Source of the DNA: Usitatibacter rugosus
Lineage (GTDB): Bacteria; Pseudomonadota; Gammaproteobacteria; Burkholderiales; Usitatibacteraceae
Assembly (NCBI RefSeq): GCF_013003965.1
Contig: NZ_CP053069.1
Span: 2,759,419-2,823,418 of the forward strand
Reading direction: 5' to 3'
DNA length: 64,000 nt
Below the pieces are notes generated by a model. It was not told the origin of the DNA. It saw only the letters and a program-made list of their open reading frames with translations, and ran no database searches. Below are positions 41,928-51,287 of the stretch, piece after piece. The position numbers and the translations under genes are program-made. Positions within the stretch are counted from its first letter, which is position 1, and each line of letters begins with the position of its first letter.

Positions 41928-43568
41928 GTGAGCGCCACCGCCACCCGCGTCATCTTCGCGCTGCTGGTGCTGCTCGCGATCTTCGTGGGCATCGACAACA
42001 TGGAGCGCCCGCTCGCGAATCCCGACGAGGGGCGCTACTCGGAGATCTCGCGCGAGATGGCGCAGTCGGGCGACTGGGTCACGCCGCGCCTGAACGGCTT
42101 CAAGTACTTCGAGAAGCCCCCGCTGCAGTACTGGGCGAGCGCGGCGGTGTTCAAGGCGCTCGGCGAGAACGAATACACGGCGCGCCTCTACGTCGCGCTC
42201 TCGGGGCTGCTCGCGGTGCTGATGGTGGCCTACACGGTGCGCCGCCTGGTGTCGCTCCGCGTGGCGCTGCTCGCGGCCGGCGTGCTGGTCTCGTCGCCCT
42301 ACTTCTTCGCCATGTGCGGCGTGATCACGCTGGATACCGGGCTCACCGCCTGGCTCACCGTGGCCCTGTGCGCCTTCCTGCTCGCGCAGGCGGGGCCGGA
42401 AGCGGGACGGCGGCGCTGGATGATCGCCGCGTGGGCCGCGATCGCGCTTGCGGTGCTCTCCAAGGGCCTCGTGGGCTTCCTCTTCCCGGCCGCGACGATC
42501 TTTCTCTATTGCGCGGTCCACCGCGACTGGTCGCTGTTGAAGCGCGTCGAATGGCTGCGCGGGCTCGCGGTGTTCTTCGCGATCAGCGCCCCCTGGTTCG
42601 TGCTGGTGTCGCAAGCCAATCCGGAGTTCGCCCGCTTCTTCTTCATCCACGAGCACTTCGAGCGCTTCCTCAGCACCACGCACCGGCGCTACGAGCCCTG
42701 GTACTACTTCCTGCCGATCCTCGTGGGGGGATTCGGCCCGTGGATGCTGGCACTCTTCCCCGCGGCCTTCGGCGCGTGGCGCGGCGAGAATCCGGCACGG
42801 GAATTCGCCTGGCGGCGCTTCGCGCTGATCTGGTGCGCTTTCATCCTGGTCTTCTTCAGCATCTCGAAGTCCAAGCTGCCCGCCTACATCCTGCCGCTCT
42901 TTCCGCCGCTCGCGATGCTGGTGGGCGAATGGCTGGAAAGCGTGGACAGCCGCCGCCTCGCGCGCTACCTGGTGCCGGTGGCGGTGATCATCGCCGCCGG
43001 GCTCGCGGCGATGTGGGGTGCGCCGGAGCGTGCCAAGAGCGCGTGGACGCAGGAGCTCTACGCAGCGGCACGGCCGTACATCGCGTTCGGGTGCGTCGTG
43101 CTGATCGTGGGACTCGTCGCAGGGGCGGCGATGGCGCTGGCCCGCCTGAAGCACGCGGCGATCGCGATCGTCGTCGCCGCGGGGATGGGGTTCGTCGATG
43201 GCGTCGAGGACGGCTACGAGCAGATCTCGCCGCGCCAGTCCGGCCAGGACGTGGTCGCCGCGATGCGCCCGCACCTCACGGCCGATGCCCGCGTGTACTC
43301 GGTCGACTACTACGACCAGACGATCCCGTTCTACCTCGGGCGCGAGGTGACGCTCGCGAAGTACGTGGACGAATTCGAGCTGGGGCAACGCGCGGAGCCC
43401 TCGCGCGCCCTGCCGACGATCGAGGCTTGGCTGGCGGACTTCCAGCGCCCCGGGAGGGCGCTCGCTATAATGCAGCCCGGTCTCTACGACGACGTGCTCC
43501 GGCCCACCGGAATCCCCATGCAACTGATCCATCGAGACGATCGCCGCGTCGTCGTCGTGAAACCGTGA
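41928..43568 (+). CDS. arnT: ArnT-like lipid A glycosyltransferase
   Basis: 546-residue integral membrane glycosyltransferase (GT83/PMT-like) that moves 4-amino-4-deoxy-L-arabinose from undecaprenyl phosphate to lipid A, adding resistance to cationic peptides. The first periplasmic loop has the diagnostic NPDEGRYSEISREM with the acidic catalytic residues. Hydrophobic helices follow (ALLAAGVLVSSPYFFAMCGVI, AAWAAIALAVLSKGLVGFLF, and others), plus a soluble C-terminal periplasmic domain. GTG start at 41928. Its stop overlaps the following arnE-like GTG (GTGA). Other sugar specificities cannot be excluded, but context of arnB-C-A supports ArnT. Confidence 0.88.
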   Translation: MSATATRVIFALLVLLAIFVGIDNMERPLANPDEGRYSEISREMAQSGDWVTPRLNGFKYFEKPPLQYWASAAVFKALGENEYTARLYVALSGLLAVLMVAYTVRRLVSLRVALLAAGVLVSSPYFFAMCGVITLDTGLTAWLTVALCAFLLAQAGPEAGRRRWMIAAWAAIALAVLSKGLVGFLFPAATIFLYCAVHRDWSLLKRVEWLRGLAVFFAISAPWFVLVSQANPEFARFFFIHEHFERFLSTTHRRYEPWYYFLPILVGGFGPWMLALFPAAFGAWRGENPAREFAWRRFALIWCAFILVFFSISKSKLPAYILPLFPPLAMLVGEWLESVDSRRLARYLVPVAVIIAAGLAAMWGAPERAKSAWTQELYAAARPYIAFGCVVLIVGLVAGAAMALARLKHAAIAIVVAAGMGFVDGVEDGYEQISPRQSGQDVVAAMRPHLTADARVYSVDYYDQTIPFYLGREVTLAKYVDEFELGQRAEPSRALPTIEAWLADFQRPGRALAIMQPGLYDDVLRPTGIPMQLIHRDDRRVVVVKP

Positions 43569-43936
43569 ACCCGGTCTCCTTCGCGCTGGTGCTCTTCGGC
43601 GTGCTGCTGAACGCCGCCGCCCAGCTGCTGCTCAAGGCCGGCACGAACCGCATCGGCGAATTCGCCTTCTCGTTCGACAACATCCTGCCCATCGGCGGCA
43701 AGGTCGCGCAGAGCCCGTTCATCTGGGGCGGCCTCGCCTGCTACGGCGTGAGCGTGGTGGTGTGGATCCTCGCCCTCTCGCGCGTGCCGGTGAGCGTGGC
43801 CTACCCGATGCTCTCCATCGGCTACATCGTGAACGCCTTCGCGGCGTGGATGCTGTTCGGCGAATCGCTCGCCATGCAGAAGCTGGTGGGCATCGGCTTC
43901 ATCGTGATCGGCGTCTACCTGGTGGCGCGCTCGTGA
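43565..43936 (+). CDS. Small EamA-type flippase subunit (ArnE/ArnF-like)
   Basis: 123-residue protein with four predicted transmembrane helices, resembling the SMR-like ArnE/ArnF flippase subunits that move undecaprenyl-phosphate-Ara4N across the inner membrane. Sequence: NPVSFALVLFGVLLNAAAQLLLKAG... and GGLACYGVSVVVWILALSRVPVSVAYPMLSIGYIVNAFAAWMLFGE. E. coli needs two such subunits; only one gene is present, so a homodimer or a partner elsewhere is implied. The GTG start overlaps the arnT stop, and its TGA overlaps the aminotransferase GTG. Confidence 0.85.
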   Translation: MNPVSFALVLFGVLLNAAAQLLLKAGTNRIGEFAFSFDNILPIGGKVAQSPFIWGGLACYGVSVVVWILALSRVPVSVAYPMLSIGYIVNAFAAWMLFGESLAMQKLVGIGFIVIGVYLVARS

Positions 43937-45072
43937 CCCAGCCGTTCCTCCCCTTCGCGCGCCCCGGCATGGACGAGGCGACCATCGCCGCCGTCGCCGA
44001 GACGCTGCGCAGCCGCTGGATCGTGACCGGCCCGCGCGCGGCGGCGTTCGAGAAGGCGCTTTCCGAGCGCTTCGGCGGCCGCAGCGTCCGCGCCATGACC
44101 TCCGCCACGGCCGCGATGCAGCTCGCCCTGGAGATGCTCGGCATCGGCGCCGGCGATGAAATCATCGCCCCGGCCCAGAGCTTCTTCGTCACCGGCAACC
44201 TGATCGAGCGCAGTGGCGCGAAAGCCGTGTTCGTGGACGTCGACCTTCGCAGCCGCAACCTGGATTTCGCGCAGGCCCAGGCGGCCGTCTCGCCGAAGAC
44301 GAAGCTGCTGCTGCCCACGCACTACAACGCACCGCTCGATCCCGCCGCGCTCGACACCTTCCGAACGAAGAACAAGGTGCGCATCCTCGAGGATGCGGCG
44401 CTCGCGATCGGCTCGCGCTATCCCGACGGACGCGCGGTCGGCGCGAGCGGCGACCTGGTCACCTTCAGCTTCCACCCGAACAAGAACATGACCACCATCG
44501 AGGGAGGCGCCCTCGTGCTGGACGATGCGAAGGAGACGGCCACCGTCGAGGAGCTGCGCTTCCACGGCATCCGCCGCCAGGCCGACGGCACGCGCGACGT
44601 GGAGCGCGCCGGGACCAAGTACAACTTCTCGGATGTGTCCGCCGCCGTGGGCCTCGAACAGCTGAAGCACCTCGACGCGTGGTGCGCCCGGCGCGAGCAA
44701 CTCGCGAAGCGCTACTTCGAGGGCTTCGCGAACGACGACCTCATCACGCCGGAGTGCCTGCCGCCCGAGAACAACCCCGGCCATAGCTGGAACATGTTCA
44801 CGGTGCTGCTTCCGCTGCCGGCGCTCGGCGTCACGCGCAAGGCCTTCGTCGACGCGATGCAGAAGGAAGGCATCGGGATCGGCATCTCGTACGAGGCGAT
44901 CCACCTCACGTCGCTCTTCCGGAAGAAGGGATTCCGCGAGGGGCAGTTCCCGAACTCCGAGCGCATCGCGCGCGAGACCGTGACGCTGCCGCTCTTCCCC
45001 GAGATGCAGGACTCCGACGTCGAGCGCGTGTGCGCATCGGTGAGCCGCGTGCTGCGGCGGAAGGCGGCCTAG
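43933..45072 (+). CDS. arnB: ArnB-like UDP-4-keto-sugar aminotransferase (DegT/DnrJ/EryC1)
   Basis: 379-residue PLP aminotransferase of the DegT/DnrJ/EryC1 family. The PLP lysine is Lys184 in FSFHPNKNMTTIEGGA. Other conserved parts are TSATAAMQLALEMLGIGAGDEII and VLPTHYNAP. In the Arn pathway it makes UDP-Ara4N from UDP-4-ketopentose. The frame remains open upstream to 43762. GTG at 43933 is the supported start because it overlaps the previous stop (GTGA) and gives the family's usual N-terminus (PFLPFARPGMDEATIAAV). Confidence 0.88.
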   Translation: MTQPFLPFARPGMDEATIAAVAETLRSRWIVTGPRAAAFEKALSERFGGRSVRAMTSATAAMQLALEMLGIGAGDEIIAPAQSFFVTGNLIERSGAKAVFVDVDLRSRNLDFAQAQAAVSPKTKLLLPTHYNAPLDPAALDTFRTKNKVRILEDAALAIGSRYPDGRAVGASGDLVTFSFHPNKNMTTIEGGALVLDDAKETATVEELRFHGIRRQADGTRDVERAGTKYNFSDVSAAVGLEQLKHLDAWCARREQLAKRYFEGFANDDLITPECLPPENNPGHSWNMFTVLLPLPALGVTRKAFVDAMQKEGIGIGISYEAIHLTSLFRKKGFREGQFPNSERIARETVTLPLFPEMQDSDVERVCASVSRVLRRKAA

Positions 45073-45075
45073 AGC

Positions 45076-46020
45076 ATGGCGAAGCCCAACGTCTCGGTCG
45101 TCATCCCCGTCTACAACGAGGAGGCCGTGCTGCCGCAGCTCTTCGCGCGGCTCTATCCCGCGCTGGACAAGCTGGGCGTCAGCTACGAGGTCGTGTTCGT
45201 GAACGACGGCAGCATCGACAAGTCGGTGGCGATGTTGCGCGAGCAATTCCAGCTGCGCCCCGACGTGACGCGTGTCGTGCTCTTCAACGGCAATTTTGGC
45301 CAGCACATGGCGATCATGGCCGGCTTCGAATACTGCCGCGGCGATCGTGTCGTCACCCTCGACGCCGACCTGCAGAACCCGCCCGAGGAGATCGGCAACC
45401 TGCTCGCGAAGATGGACGAGGGCCACGACTACGTCGGCTCCATCCGCCGCAAGCGCAAGGACGCGGCATGGCGGCGCTGGGCCTCGCGCGCGATGAACCG
45501 GATGCGCGAGCGGCTGACCCACATCCAGATGACCGACCAGGGCTGCATGCTGCGCGCCTACGACCGGCCGATCATCGACGCGATCCGCGCCTCGCGCGAG
45601 GTGAGCACGTTCATTCCCGCCCTCGCCTACTCGTTCTCGCGCAATCCGACCGAGATCGAGGTCGGGCACGAGGACCGGCACGCGGGCGAGTCCAAGTATT
45701 CGCTCTACCGGCTGATCCGCCTTAACTTCGACCTCGTCACCGGCTTCTCCGTGGTGCCGCTGCAGCTCTTCTCGCTCTTCGGGATCCTCGTCTCGGTGCT
45801 CTCGGTGCTGGTCTACATCGTGGTCATCGTGAAGCGCATCGCGCTCGGCGAAGGCCACGGCATCGAGGTGATCTGGGACCGCGACATCCTCGAGTTCTTC
45901 CTGATCGGCGTGCAGCTCTTCGGCATGGGCCTGATCGGCGAGTACGTGGGCCGCATCTACCAGCAGGTGCGCGAGCGGCCGCGCTACCTCGTCCAGGCGA
46001 TCCTCGAAAAGCCGGAATGA
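45076..46020 (+). CDS. arnC: Undecaprenyl-phosphate Ara4FN transferase
   Basis: GT2 glycosyltransferase of 314 residues with an N-terminal catalytic domain and two C-terminal transmembrane helices ([24 protein letters not shown] and [22 protein letters not shown]). [17 protein letters not shown] starts the fold. [14 protein letters not shown] is the DXD-type metal/nucleotide site. Transfers the formylated sugar to undecaprenyl phosphate on the cytoplasmic face. The start lies 3 bases after the aminotransferase stop, and the stop overlaps the formyltransferase ATG. Confidence 0.91.
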   Translation: MAKPNVSVVIPVYNEEAVLPQLFARLYPALDKLGVSYEVVFVNDGSIDKSVAMLREQFQLRPDVTRVVLFNGNFGQHMAIMAGFEYCRGDRVVTLDADLQNPPEEIGNLLAKMDEGHDYVGSIRRKRKDAAWRRWASRAMNRMRERLTHIQMTDQGCMLRAYDRPIIDAIRASREVSTFIPALAYSFSRNPTEIEVGHEDRHAGESKYSLYRLIRLNFDLVTGFSVVPLQLFSLFGILVSVLSVLVYIVVIVKRIALGEGHGIEVIWDRDILEFFLIGVQLFGMGLIGEYVGRIYQQVRERPRYLVQAILEKPE

Positions 46021-46943
46021 AGTCCACCGCCGTCGTCTTCGCCTACCACGACGTGGGCGTGCGCTGCCTTTCGGTGCTGCTCGACGACGGCGTGGACGTG
46101 AAGCTCGTCGTCACGCACGAGGACGATCCGAAGGAGACGGTGTTCTTCGGCAGCGTCCGCGAGTTGGCGCAAAGCCGCGGGCTCGAGGTCGCAACACCCA
46201 CCGATGCGAACGATCCCGCCTTCGTGGAGCGCCTGCGCTCGATCGCGCCCGATTTCCTCTTCTCGTTCTACTACCGGAAGATGCTCTCGCCTGCCGTGCT
46301 CGCCTCTGCGAAGCGCGGGGCCTTCAACATGCACGGCTCGCTGCTGCCGAAGTACCGCGGCCGCGCGCCCGTGAATTGGGCGGTATTGAAGGGCGAGCGC
46401 GAGACCGGCGCCACGCTGCACGAGATGGTGGCGAAGCCCGACGCGGGCCGCATCGTCGGCCAACAAGGGGTGCCGATCGGCGAGGACGACCTCGCCGTCG
46501 ACGTCTTCGCTCGCGTGACGGCTGCGGCGGAGGCCACGCTGCGCCGGGAGCTTCCGAAGCTGCTGGACGGCTCGGCCACGCTCTCCCCGCAGGATCTCTC
46601 CCAGGGGAGCTACTACCGGGGGCGCAAGCCCGAGGACGGGCGCATCGACTGGACGCAGACAGCGAAGGCGATCCACGACCTCGTACGCGCCGTGGCGCCG
46701 CCCTATCCCGGCGCATTCACGCGCGTGGCCGGCCAGCAACTGCGCGTGTTGCGCACGCGCCTCGCACCCGGCAAAACCCTCGGGCCACGCTCCGCGCTGG
46801 TGGCGACGGCGGAGGGTTTGTACGCGGCGGGCGGCGACGGGGAGGCCCTGGAAATCCTCGAGCTCGAGGTGGACGGAAACCCCATCGCGCCACGGGGCTT
46901 CTGCGACAATATCGGTTTCGGCCCCCACCTTCCCGATCCCTAG
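46017..46943 (+). CDS. arnA: UDP-Ara4N formyltransferase (N-terminal half of ArnA as separate protein)
   Basis: 308-residue formyltransferase. The catalytic Asn104, His106 and Asp143 are visible in [21 protein letters not shown] and [11 protein letters not shown]. It corresponds only to the N-terminal domain of the fused E. coli ArnA; the decarboxylase domain is encoded separately at 47615. Uses N10-formyl-tetrahydrofolate on UDP-Ara4N. The ATG overlaps the arnC stop. The following gene, a TMEM175 channel, separates it from its usual partner domain. Confidence 0.9.
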   Translation: MKSTAVVFAYHDVGVRCLSVLLDDGVDVKLVVTHEDDPKETVFFGSVRELAQSRGLEVATPTDANDPAFVERLRSIAPDFLFSFYYRKMLSPAVLASAKRGAFNMHGSLLPKYRGRAPVNWAVLKGERETGATLHEMVAKPDAGRIVGQQGVPIGEDDLAVDVFARVTAAAEATLRRELPKLLDGSATLSPQDLSQGSYYRGRKPEDGRIDWTQTAKAIHDLVRAVAPPYPGAFTRVAGQQLRVLRTRLAPGKTLGPRSALVATAEGLYAAGGDGEALEILELEVDGNPIAPRGFCDNIGFGPHLPDP

Positions 46944-46946
46944 GCC

Positions 46947-47618
46947 ATGGCTACCGCGACGGCGCACCCCGCCCGGTTCCTCCACAAGCACCGCATCGAG
47001 GCCCTCACCGACGGCATCTACGCCGTGGCGATGACGATCCTCGTGCTCGAGCTCAAGTTCGACCACGGCGCGACCTTCGCCACCGCCGCAGACTTCCATT
47101 CCGCGCTGCTGCACCTCTTCCCCAAGTTCTTCGCGTGGATCATCAGCTTCTCGATCCTCGCGACGTTCTGGATCTCCCACCACCGAGCCTTCCATTTCGT
47201 GAAGACGGTGGACGTGAAGCTCCTCTGGATCAATTTGTGGGGACTGATCTTCGCGTCCTTCCTGCCGTTCGCCTCGTCGATGGTCGGCGAGCACACGCGC
47301 TTCTTCACCGCGCAGGCGATGTACGCGGTGACGATGGCCGGCATGGCGCTGGTAGCCATCGTGCAGATCACCTACCTCGAGCGGCATCCGGAGCTGTGCG
47401 ATCCGCCCGTGCCGCACTACGTGGCCAACGGCGCCCGCTTCCGCTGCTTCAGCATCGTCGCGGTGGCGATCCTCGCCATCGTCATCTCCGCCTGGCAGCC
47501 GCTCTTCGGCACCGCGGCCTTCATCCTCATGGCCGTGATGGGCCGCATCGGACGGGGCATCGAAACGCGCGCCGCCGAACGCGAGGCCCAACTCTCCTCG
47601 GATCGACCCTTCCCATGA
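46947..47618 (+). CDS. TMEM175-family potassium channel-like membrane protein
   Basis: 223-residue bacterial TMEM175 (DUF1211) protein with six predicted helices. The first helix carries the family signature [22 protein letters not shown]. Later helices include [24 protein letters not shown] and [16 protein letters not shown]. Family members form potassium-selective channels. It lies 3 bases after the formyltransferase stop, and its own TGA overlaps the decarboxylase ATG, so it is co-translated with the arn genes. This is an unexpected partner; a role in membrane potential or stress from cationic peptides is only an inference. Confidence 0.88.
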   Translation: MATATAHPARFLHKHRIEALTDGIYAVAMTILVLELKFDHGATFATAADFHSALLHLFPKFFAWIISFSILATFWISHHRAFHFVKTVDVKLLWINLWGLIFASFLPFASSMVGEHTRFFTAQAMYAVTMAGMALVAIVQITYLERHPELCDPPVPHYVANGARFRCFSIVAVAILAIVISAWQPLFGTAAFILMAVMGRIGRGIETRAAEREAQLSSDRPFP

Positions 47619-48658
47619 AAAAGATCTGCATCCTCGGCGTCAACGGCTTCATCGGCCACCACCTCTCGAAGAAAATCCTCGCGGAGACGGACTGGGAGGT
47701 CTACGGCATGGACATGGGATCGGACCGCATCACCGACCTGATGGCCGATCCGCGCTTCCATTTCTTCGAAGGCGACATCACGATCAACAAGGAGTGGATC
47801 GAGTATCACGTCCGCAAGTGCGACGTGATCCTCCCGCTGGTGGCGATCGCCACCCCGGCCACGTACGTGCGCGAGCCGCTGCGGGTCTTCGAGCTCGACT
47901 TCGAAGCCAACCTGCCGATCGTGCGGAGCTGCGTGAAGTACAAGAAGCGCATCCTCTTCCCGTCGACCTCCGAGGTCTACGGCATGTGCGAGGACGGCGA
48001 ATTCGATCCGTACGCGTCCAACCTGGTGCTGGGCCCGATCGACAAGCAGCGCTGGATCTACTCCTGCTCCAAGCAGCTCATGGACCGCGTGATCTACGCC
48101 TACGGCTCCATGGACCAGCTCGACTTCACGCTCTTCCGCCCGTTCAACTGGATCGGCGCGGGGCTGGACTCGATCCACACCGCGAAGGAAGGCAGCTCGC
48201 GGGTCATCACGCAGTTCCTCGGCCACATCGTGCGCGGGGAGCCGATCCAGCTCGTGGACGGCGGCACGCAGAAGCGCGCCTTCACGTATATCGACGACGG
48301 CATCTCGGCGTTGATGAAGATCATCGAGAACAAGAAGGGCATCGCCACCGGGCAGATCTACAACGTCGGCAACCCGAAGAACAACTATTCGGTGCGCGAG
48401 CTGGCGGAGATGATGCTGGCCCTCGCGAAGACCTACCCCGAGTACAAGCGCAACGCCGCGAAGGTGAAGCTCGTGAACACCAGCGCCGGCAAGTACTACG
48501 GCAAGGGCTACCAGGACGTGAAGAACCGCGTGCCGAAGATCGAGAACACGAAGAAGGATCTCGGGTGGGCGCCGAAGGTGGACATGAACACGGCGCTGAA
48601 GAACATCTTCGATGCCTATCGGGGCCAACTCGACGAAGCGCGGACCTTGGCGAGTTAG
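47615..48658 (+). CDS. arnA: UDP-glucuronate oxidative decarboxylase (C-terminal half of ArnA)
   Basis: 347-residue extended [20 protein letters not shown] is the NAD fold. [11 protein letters not shown] and [10 protein letters not shown] provide the Ser/Glu and Tyr-x3-Lys catalytic residues, and the Arg in [16 protein letters not shown] matches ArnA Arg619. Makes UDP-4-keto-pentose from UDP-glucuronate. It appears as a stand-alone protein, as in several Betaproteobacteria. ATG overlaps the TMEM175 gene stop (ATGA). UDP-glucuronate would come from Ugd encoded at 61018. Confidence 0.93.
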   Translation: MKKICILGVNGFIGHHLSKKILAETDWEVYGMDMGSDRITDLMADPRFHFFEGDITINKEWIEYHVRKCDVILPLVAIATPATYVREPLRVFELDFEANLPIVRSCVKYKKRILFPSTSEVYGMCEDGEFDPYASNLVLGPIDKQRWIYSCSKQLMDRVIYAYGSMDQLDFTLFRPFNWIGAGLDSIHTAKEGSSRVITQFLGHIVRGEPIQLVDGGTQKRAFTYIDDGISALMKIIENKKGIATGQIYNVGNPKNNYSVRELAEMMLALAKTYPEYKRNAAKVKLVNTSAGKYYGKGYQDVKNRVPKIENTKKDLGWAPKVDMNTALKNIFDAYRGQLDEARTLAS

Positions 48659-48670
48659 GCAACGGACGCA

Positions 48671-48865
48671 CTATGCAGACGCCGATTTTTAAAGGGAAGG
48701 ATGGGAAGGAAAAGCGGAGGAAGGGAAGGAAACCCTTGAAAGGGATTTGAAGATGCAGTCGTCTCGAACTCACGCGGTGCAACCATTTCACTTTCAGAGA
48801 TTTCCTTCCCTTCCTCCGCTTTTCCTTCCCATCCTTCCCTCTAAAATAACCCTCCACACCTTCAC
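48671..48865. repeat. Polypurine/polypyrimidine inverted repeat, copy 4
   Basis: Arms 48694-48732 and 48801-48839 are perfect 39-base reverse complements (GGGAAGGATGGGAAGGAAAA at the left end) with a 68-base spacer. The outer flanks match the copy at 37047 in opposite orientation. It fills the 216-base gap between arnA and purE, so it separates two unrelated operons and ends 10 bases before the purE start. No reading frame is evident inside. Confidence 0.96.
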
Positions 48866-48874
48866 AGCCACCCA

Positions 48875-49372
48875 ATGACACCCACCCCCCTCGTCGGCGT
48901 AGTAATGGGTTCCCAGAGCGATTGGGACGTGATGCAGAACGCGGCGCGCGTGCTGAAGGATTTCGGCGTGCCCTATGAGCATCTCGTGGTCTCGGCCCAC
49001 CGCACGCCCGACAAGATGTTCGAGTACGCGTCCCAGGCGCGCACTCGCGGGCTGCAATGCATCATCGCCGGCGCCGGCGGTGCCGCCCACCTGCCCGGCA
49101 TGCTCGCGTCGAAGACCACGCTGCCCGTGCTGGGCGTGCCCGTGCCCTCGAAGCACCTTGCGGGACAGGATTCCCTCTATTCGATCGTGCAGATGCCCAA
49201 GGGCATCCCCGTGGCCACCTTCGCCATCGGCGAGGCGGGTGCGGCCAATGCCGGTCTCTTCGCCGTGAGCCTGCTCGCCGGTTCCGACACGGGCCTCGCG
49301 CAGAAGCTCGCCGAGTACCGCGCCAAGCTCGCCGAGCAGGTGGCGGCGATGCAGCTGCCCGACGTCTTGTGA
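48875..49372 (+). CDS. purE: N5-carboxyaminoimidazole ribonucleotide mutase
   Basis: Class I PurE of purine synthesis, 165 residues. [14 protein letters not shown] and [15 protein letters not shown] are the substrate-binding motifs. [17 protein letters not shown] and the GVPVPS loop complete the active site. The ATG at 48875 has no strong ribosome binding site. The stop overlaps the purK GTG. The gene follows the copy 4 repeat. Confidence 0.96.
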   Translation: MTPTPLVGVVMGSQSDWDVMQNAARVLKDFGVPYEHLVVSAHRTPDKMFEYASQARTRGLQCIIAGAGGAAHLPGMLASKTTLPVLGVPVPSKHLAGQDSLYSIVQMPKGIPVATFAIGEAGAANAGLFAVSLLAGSDTGLAQKLAEYRAKLAEQVAAMQLPDVL

Positions 49373-50526
49373 TCGCGCCGGGCAAAACCCTCGGCTTGCT
49401 GGGCGGCGGGCAGTTGGGCCGCATGTTCACCGTGGCCGCGCGCACGCTGGGCTACCGCGTCACGGTGCTCGATCCCGATCCGCTCTCGCCCGCGGCGGAG
49501 TTCGCCACGGGCCACCTCAACACGGCGTACACGCATCCGGTCTCGCTGGACGAGCTCGCGCAGACCTGCGCCGCGGTCACCACCGAGTTCGAGAACGCGC
49601 CCGCCGAGGCCCTCACGGCCCTCGCCGCCCGCACGGTCGTTCGGCCCAGCGGCGATTCCGTTTCCATCGCGCAAGACCGCGCGCGCGAAAAGGGCTTCTT
49701 CGCCGACCACGGCTTCCCGCTCGGCCCGTACGCGGTGATTCGCACCGATGAAGATTTCGGCCCGGCCCTGGAGCGCGTGAAGCTGCCGGCCCTCCTGAAG
49801 ACGGCGCGCTTCGGCTACGACGGCAAGGGGCAGGCGTCGATCGCCACGCGTGCCGACCTGGAGCGCGTCTTCGGCGACTGGAAGCGGGTCCCGTGCATCC
49901 TCGAGGAACGCCTCACGCTCGAACGCGAGCTGTCGGTGATCCTCGCGCGCGGCGCCGACGGCGAGGTGGCGGTATTTCCCGTCGCGGAGAACCGGCACGC
50001 GAACGGCATCCTCGACGTGACGATCGCCCCCGCGCGGATTCCCGACGCGATGGCGAAGGAGGCCACGGCCCTCGCGACGCGCCTCGCCTCCGAGCTGCAG
50101 TACGTGGGCGTGCTCGCGGTGGAGATGTTCGTGGTGGGCGGCAAGCTGCTGCTGAACGAGATCGCCCCGCGCCCGCACAACAGCGGCCACTACACGATGG
50201 ACGCGTGCCGCACGTCGCAGTTCGAGCAGCAGGTGCGCGTGCTCTGCGGCCTGCCGCTGGGCGACCCGTCGCAGCACACGCCGGCGGTGATGGTGAACCT
50301 GCTGGGCGACATCTGGCGCGGTGGCGGCGAGCCGCAATGGGACGCGGTGCTGCGGCATCCCGGCGCCCACCTGCACCTCTACGGCAAGCGCGAGGCGCGG
50401 CCGGGCCGCAAGATGGGCCATGTGACCGTGTGCGAACCGACGGTGGAGCGCGCGTACGAAGTGGCGATGGCCATCCGCCGCGACCTGGGCATCGCTGAAT
50501 CCGCTGGAACTCCCCTCCGCGTCTGA
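49369..50526 (+). CDS. purK: N5-carboxyaminoimidazole ribonucleotide synthase
   Basis: ATP-grasp enzyme of purine synthesis, 385 residues. [16 protein letters not shown] is the N-terminal motif. [30 protein letters not shown] and [18 protein letters not shown] are the ATP-grasp signatures. The GTG at 49369 overlaps the purE TGA (GTGA). With purE it converts AIR to CAIR. Confidence 0.96.
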   Translation: MIAPGKTLGLLGGGQLGRMFTVAARTLGYRVTVLDPDPLSPAAEFATGHLNTAYTHPVSLDELAQTCAAVTTEFENAPAEALTALAARTVVRPSGDSVSIAQDRAREKGFFADHGFPLGPYAVIRTDEDFGPALERVKLPALLKTARFGYDGKGQASIATRADLERVFGDWKRVPCILEERLTLERELSVILARGADGEVAVFPVAENRHANGILDVTIAPARIPDAMAKEATALATRLASELQYVGVLAVEMFVVGGKLLLNEIAPRPHNSGHYTMDACRTSQFEQQVRVLCGLPLGDPSQHTPAVMVNLLGDIWRGGGEPQWDAVLRHPGAHLHLYGKREARPGRKMGHVTVCEPTVERAYEVAMAIRRDLGIAESAGTPLRV

Positions 50527-50555
50527 GGCAATACTGGTCACGGAGGATCCAAACC

Positions 50556-51287
50556 ATGCAAACCATCCTGTCCCGCTTCGCCCTGCTCTTCCTTTCCACC
50601 GTCGCCACGACGGTCCTCGCCGCGTCGCTCACCGGCTCCGGCAAGCCCGTCACGGAGACGCGCGCGGTCTCCGGCTTCACGGGCATCGCCTTTTCGATCC
50701 CCGGCCAGCTCGAGCTCACCCAGGGCGACACGGAGAGCCTCGTGATCACCGCGGACGACAACGTGCTGCCCGAGATCCAGACGGTGGTCGAGAAAGGCAC
50801 GCTCAGGATCCGGTTCGCGAAGGACAGCCTCAGCACCTCGAACATCACCGTGCGGGTCAAGGTCACGGCGCGCACGCTCGAGCACCTGGCGGTCGGCGGC
50901 GCGGGCGACATGAGCACCGGTGCGCTCAAGGCCGGCAAGCTCTCGCTGTCGGTCGGTGGCTCCGGCAACATCGTCGTCGCGTCGCTCGTGGCGAGCGACC
51001 TTTCGGCCCAGGTCGGAGGCAGCGGCAACATCACGGTGAAGGGCGGCACGACGGATACGCTCAGCACGTCCGTCGGCGGATCGGGCAACGTGACCACCAC
51101 GCGGCTCGCCGCGCGCAAGGCCTCCGTGAACGTGGGCGGCTCGGGCAATGCGAGCCTGTGGGCGAGCGAGTCGCTCTCCATCAACGTCGCCGGCTCGGGC
51201 AACGTGCGCTACTACGGCGATGCGAAGGTGAGCCGTGCCATCGTGGGCTCGGGCGAGGTCAAGCGCCTGGGCGCCGCTCCCACCTGA
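50556..51287 (+). CDS. DUF2807 (GIN domain) exported protein
   Basis: 243-residue exported protein with a signal peptide (MQTILSRFALLFLSTVATTVLAA). The mature part is a GIN/DUF2807 beta-helix-like repeat protein: repeated GGSGN motifs (LSVGGSGNIVVAS, AQVGGSGNITVKG, TSVGGSGNVTTTR, VNVGGSGNASLW, NVAGSGNVRYYG) with a spacing near 20-25 residues. This family is secreted and common in bacteria, with no settled function. Stop and start of the next gene overlap (TGATG). GGAGG lies just upstream of the start. Confidence 0.88.
   Translation: MQTILSRFALLFLSTVATTVLAASLTGSGKPVTETRAVSGFTGIAFSIPGQLELTQGDTESLVITADDNVLPEIQTVVEKGTLRIRFAKDSLSTSNITVRVKVTARTLEHLAVGGAGDMSTGALKAGKLSLSVGGSGNIVVASLVASDLSAQVGGSGNITVKGGTTDTLSTSVGGSGNVTTTRLAARKASVNVGGSGNASLWASESLSINVAGSGNVRYYGDAKVSRAIVGSGEVKRLGAAPT

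Noticed and set aside
43466-43471. TATAAT inside the 3' end of arnT as an internal arn promoter
   Set aside because: No -35 partner is visible, and it lies within conserved coding sequence. The ATGA/GTGA overlaps make a single transcript sufficient.
43762-43932. Upstream extension of the ArnB-like aminotransferase frame
   Set aside because: These 57 codons are antigenic only to the arnE-like gene in another frame; the family N-terminus begins at the GTG overlapping the previous stop.
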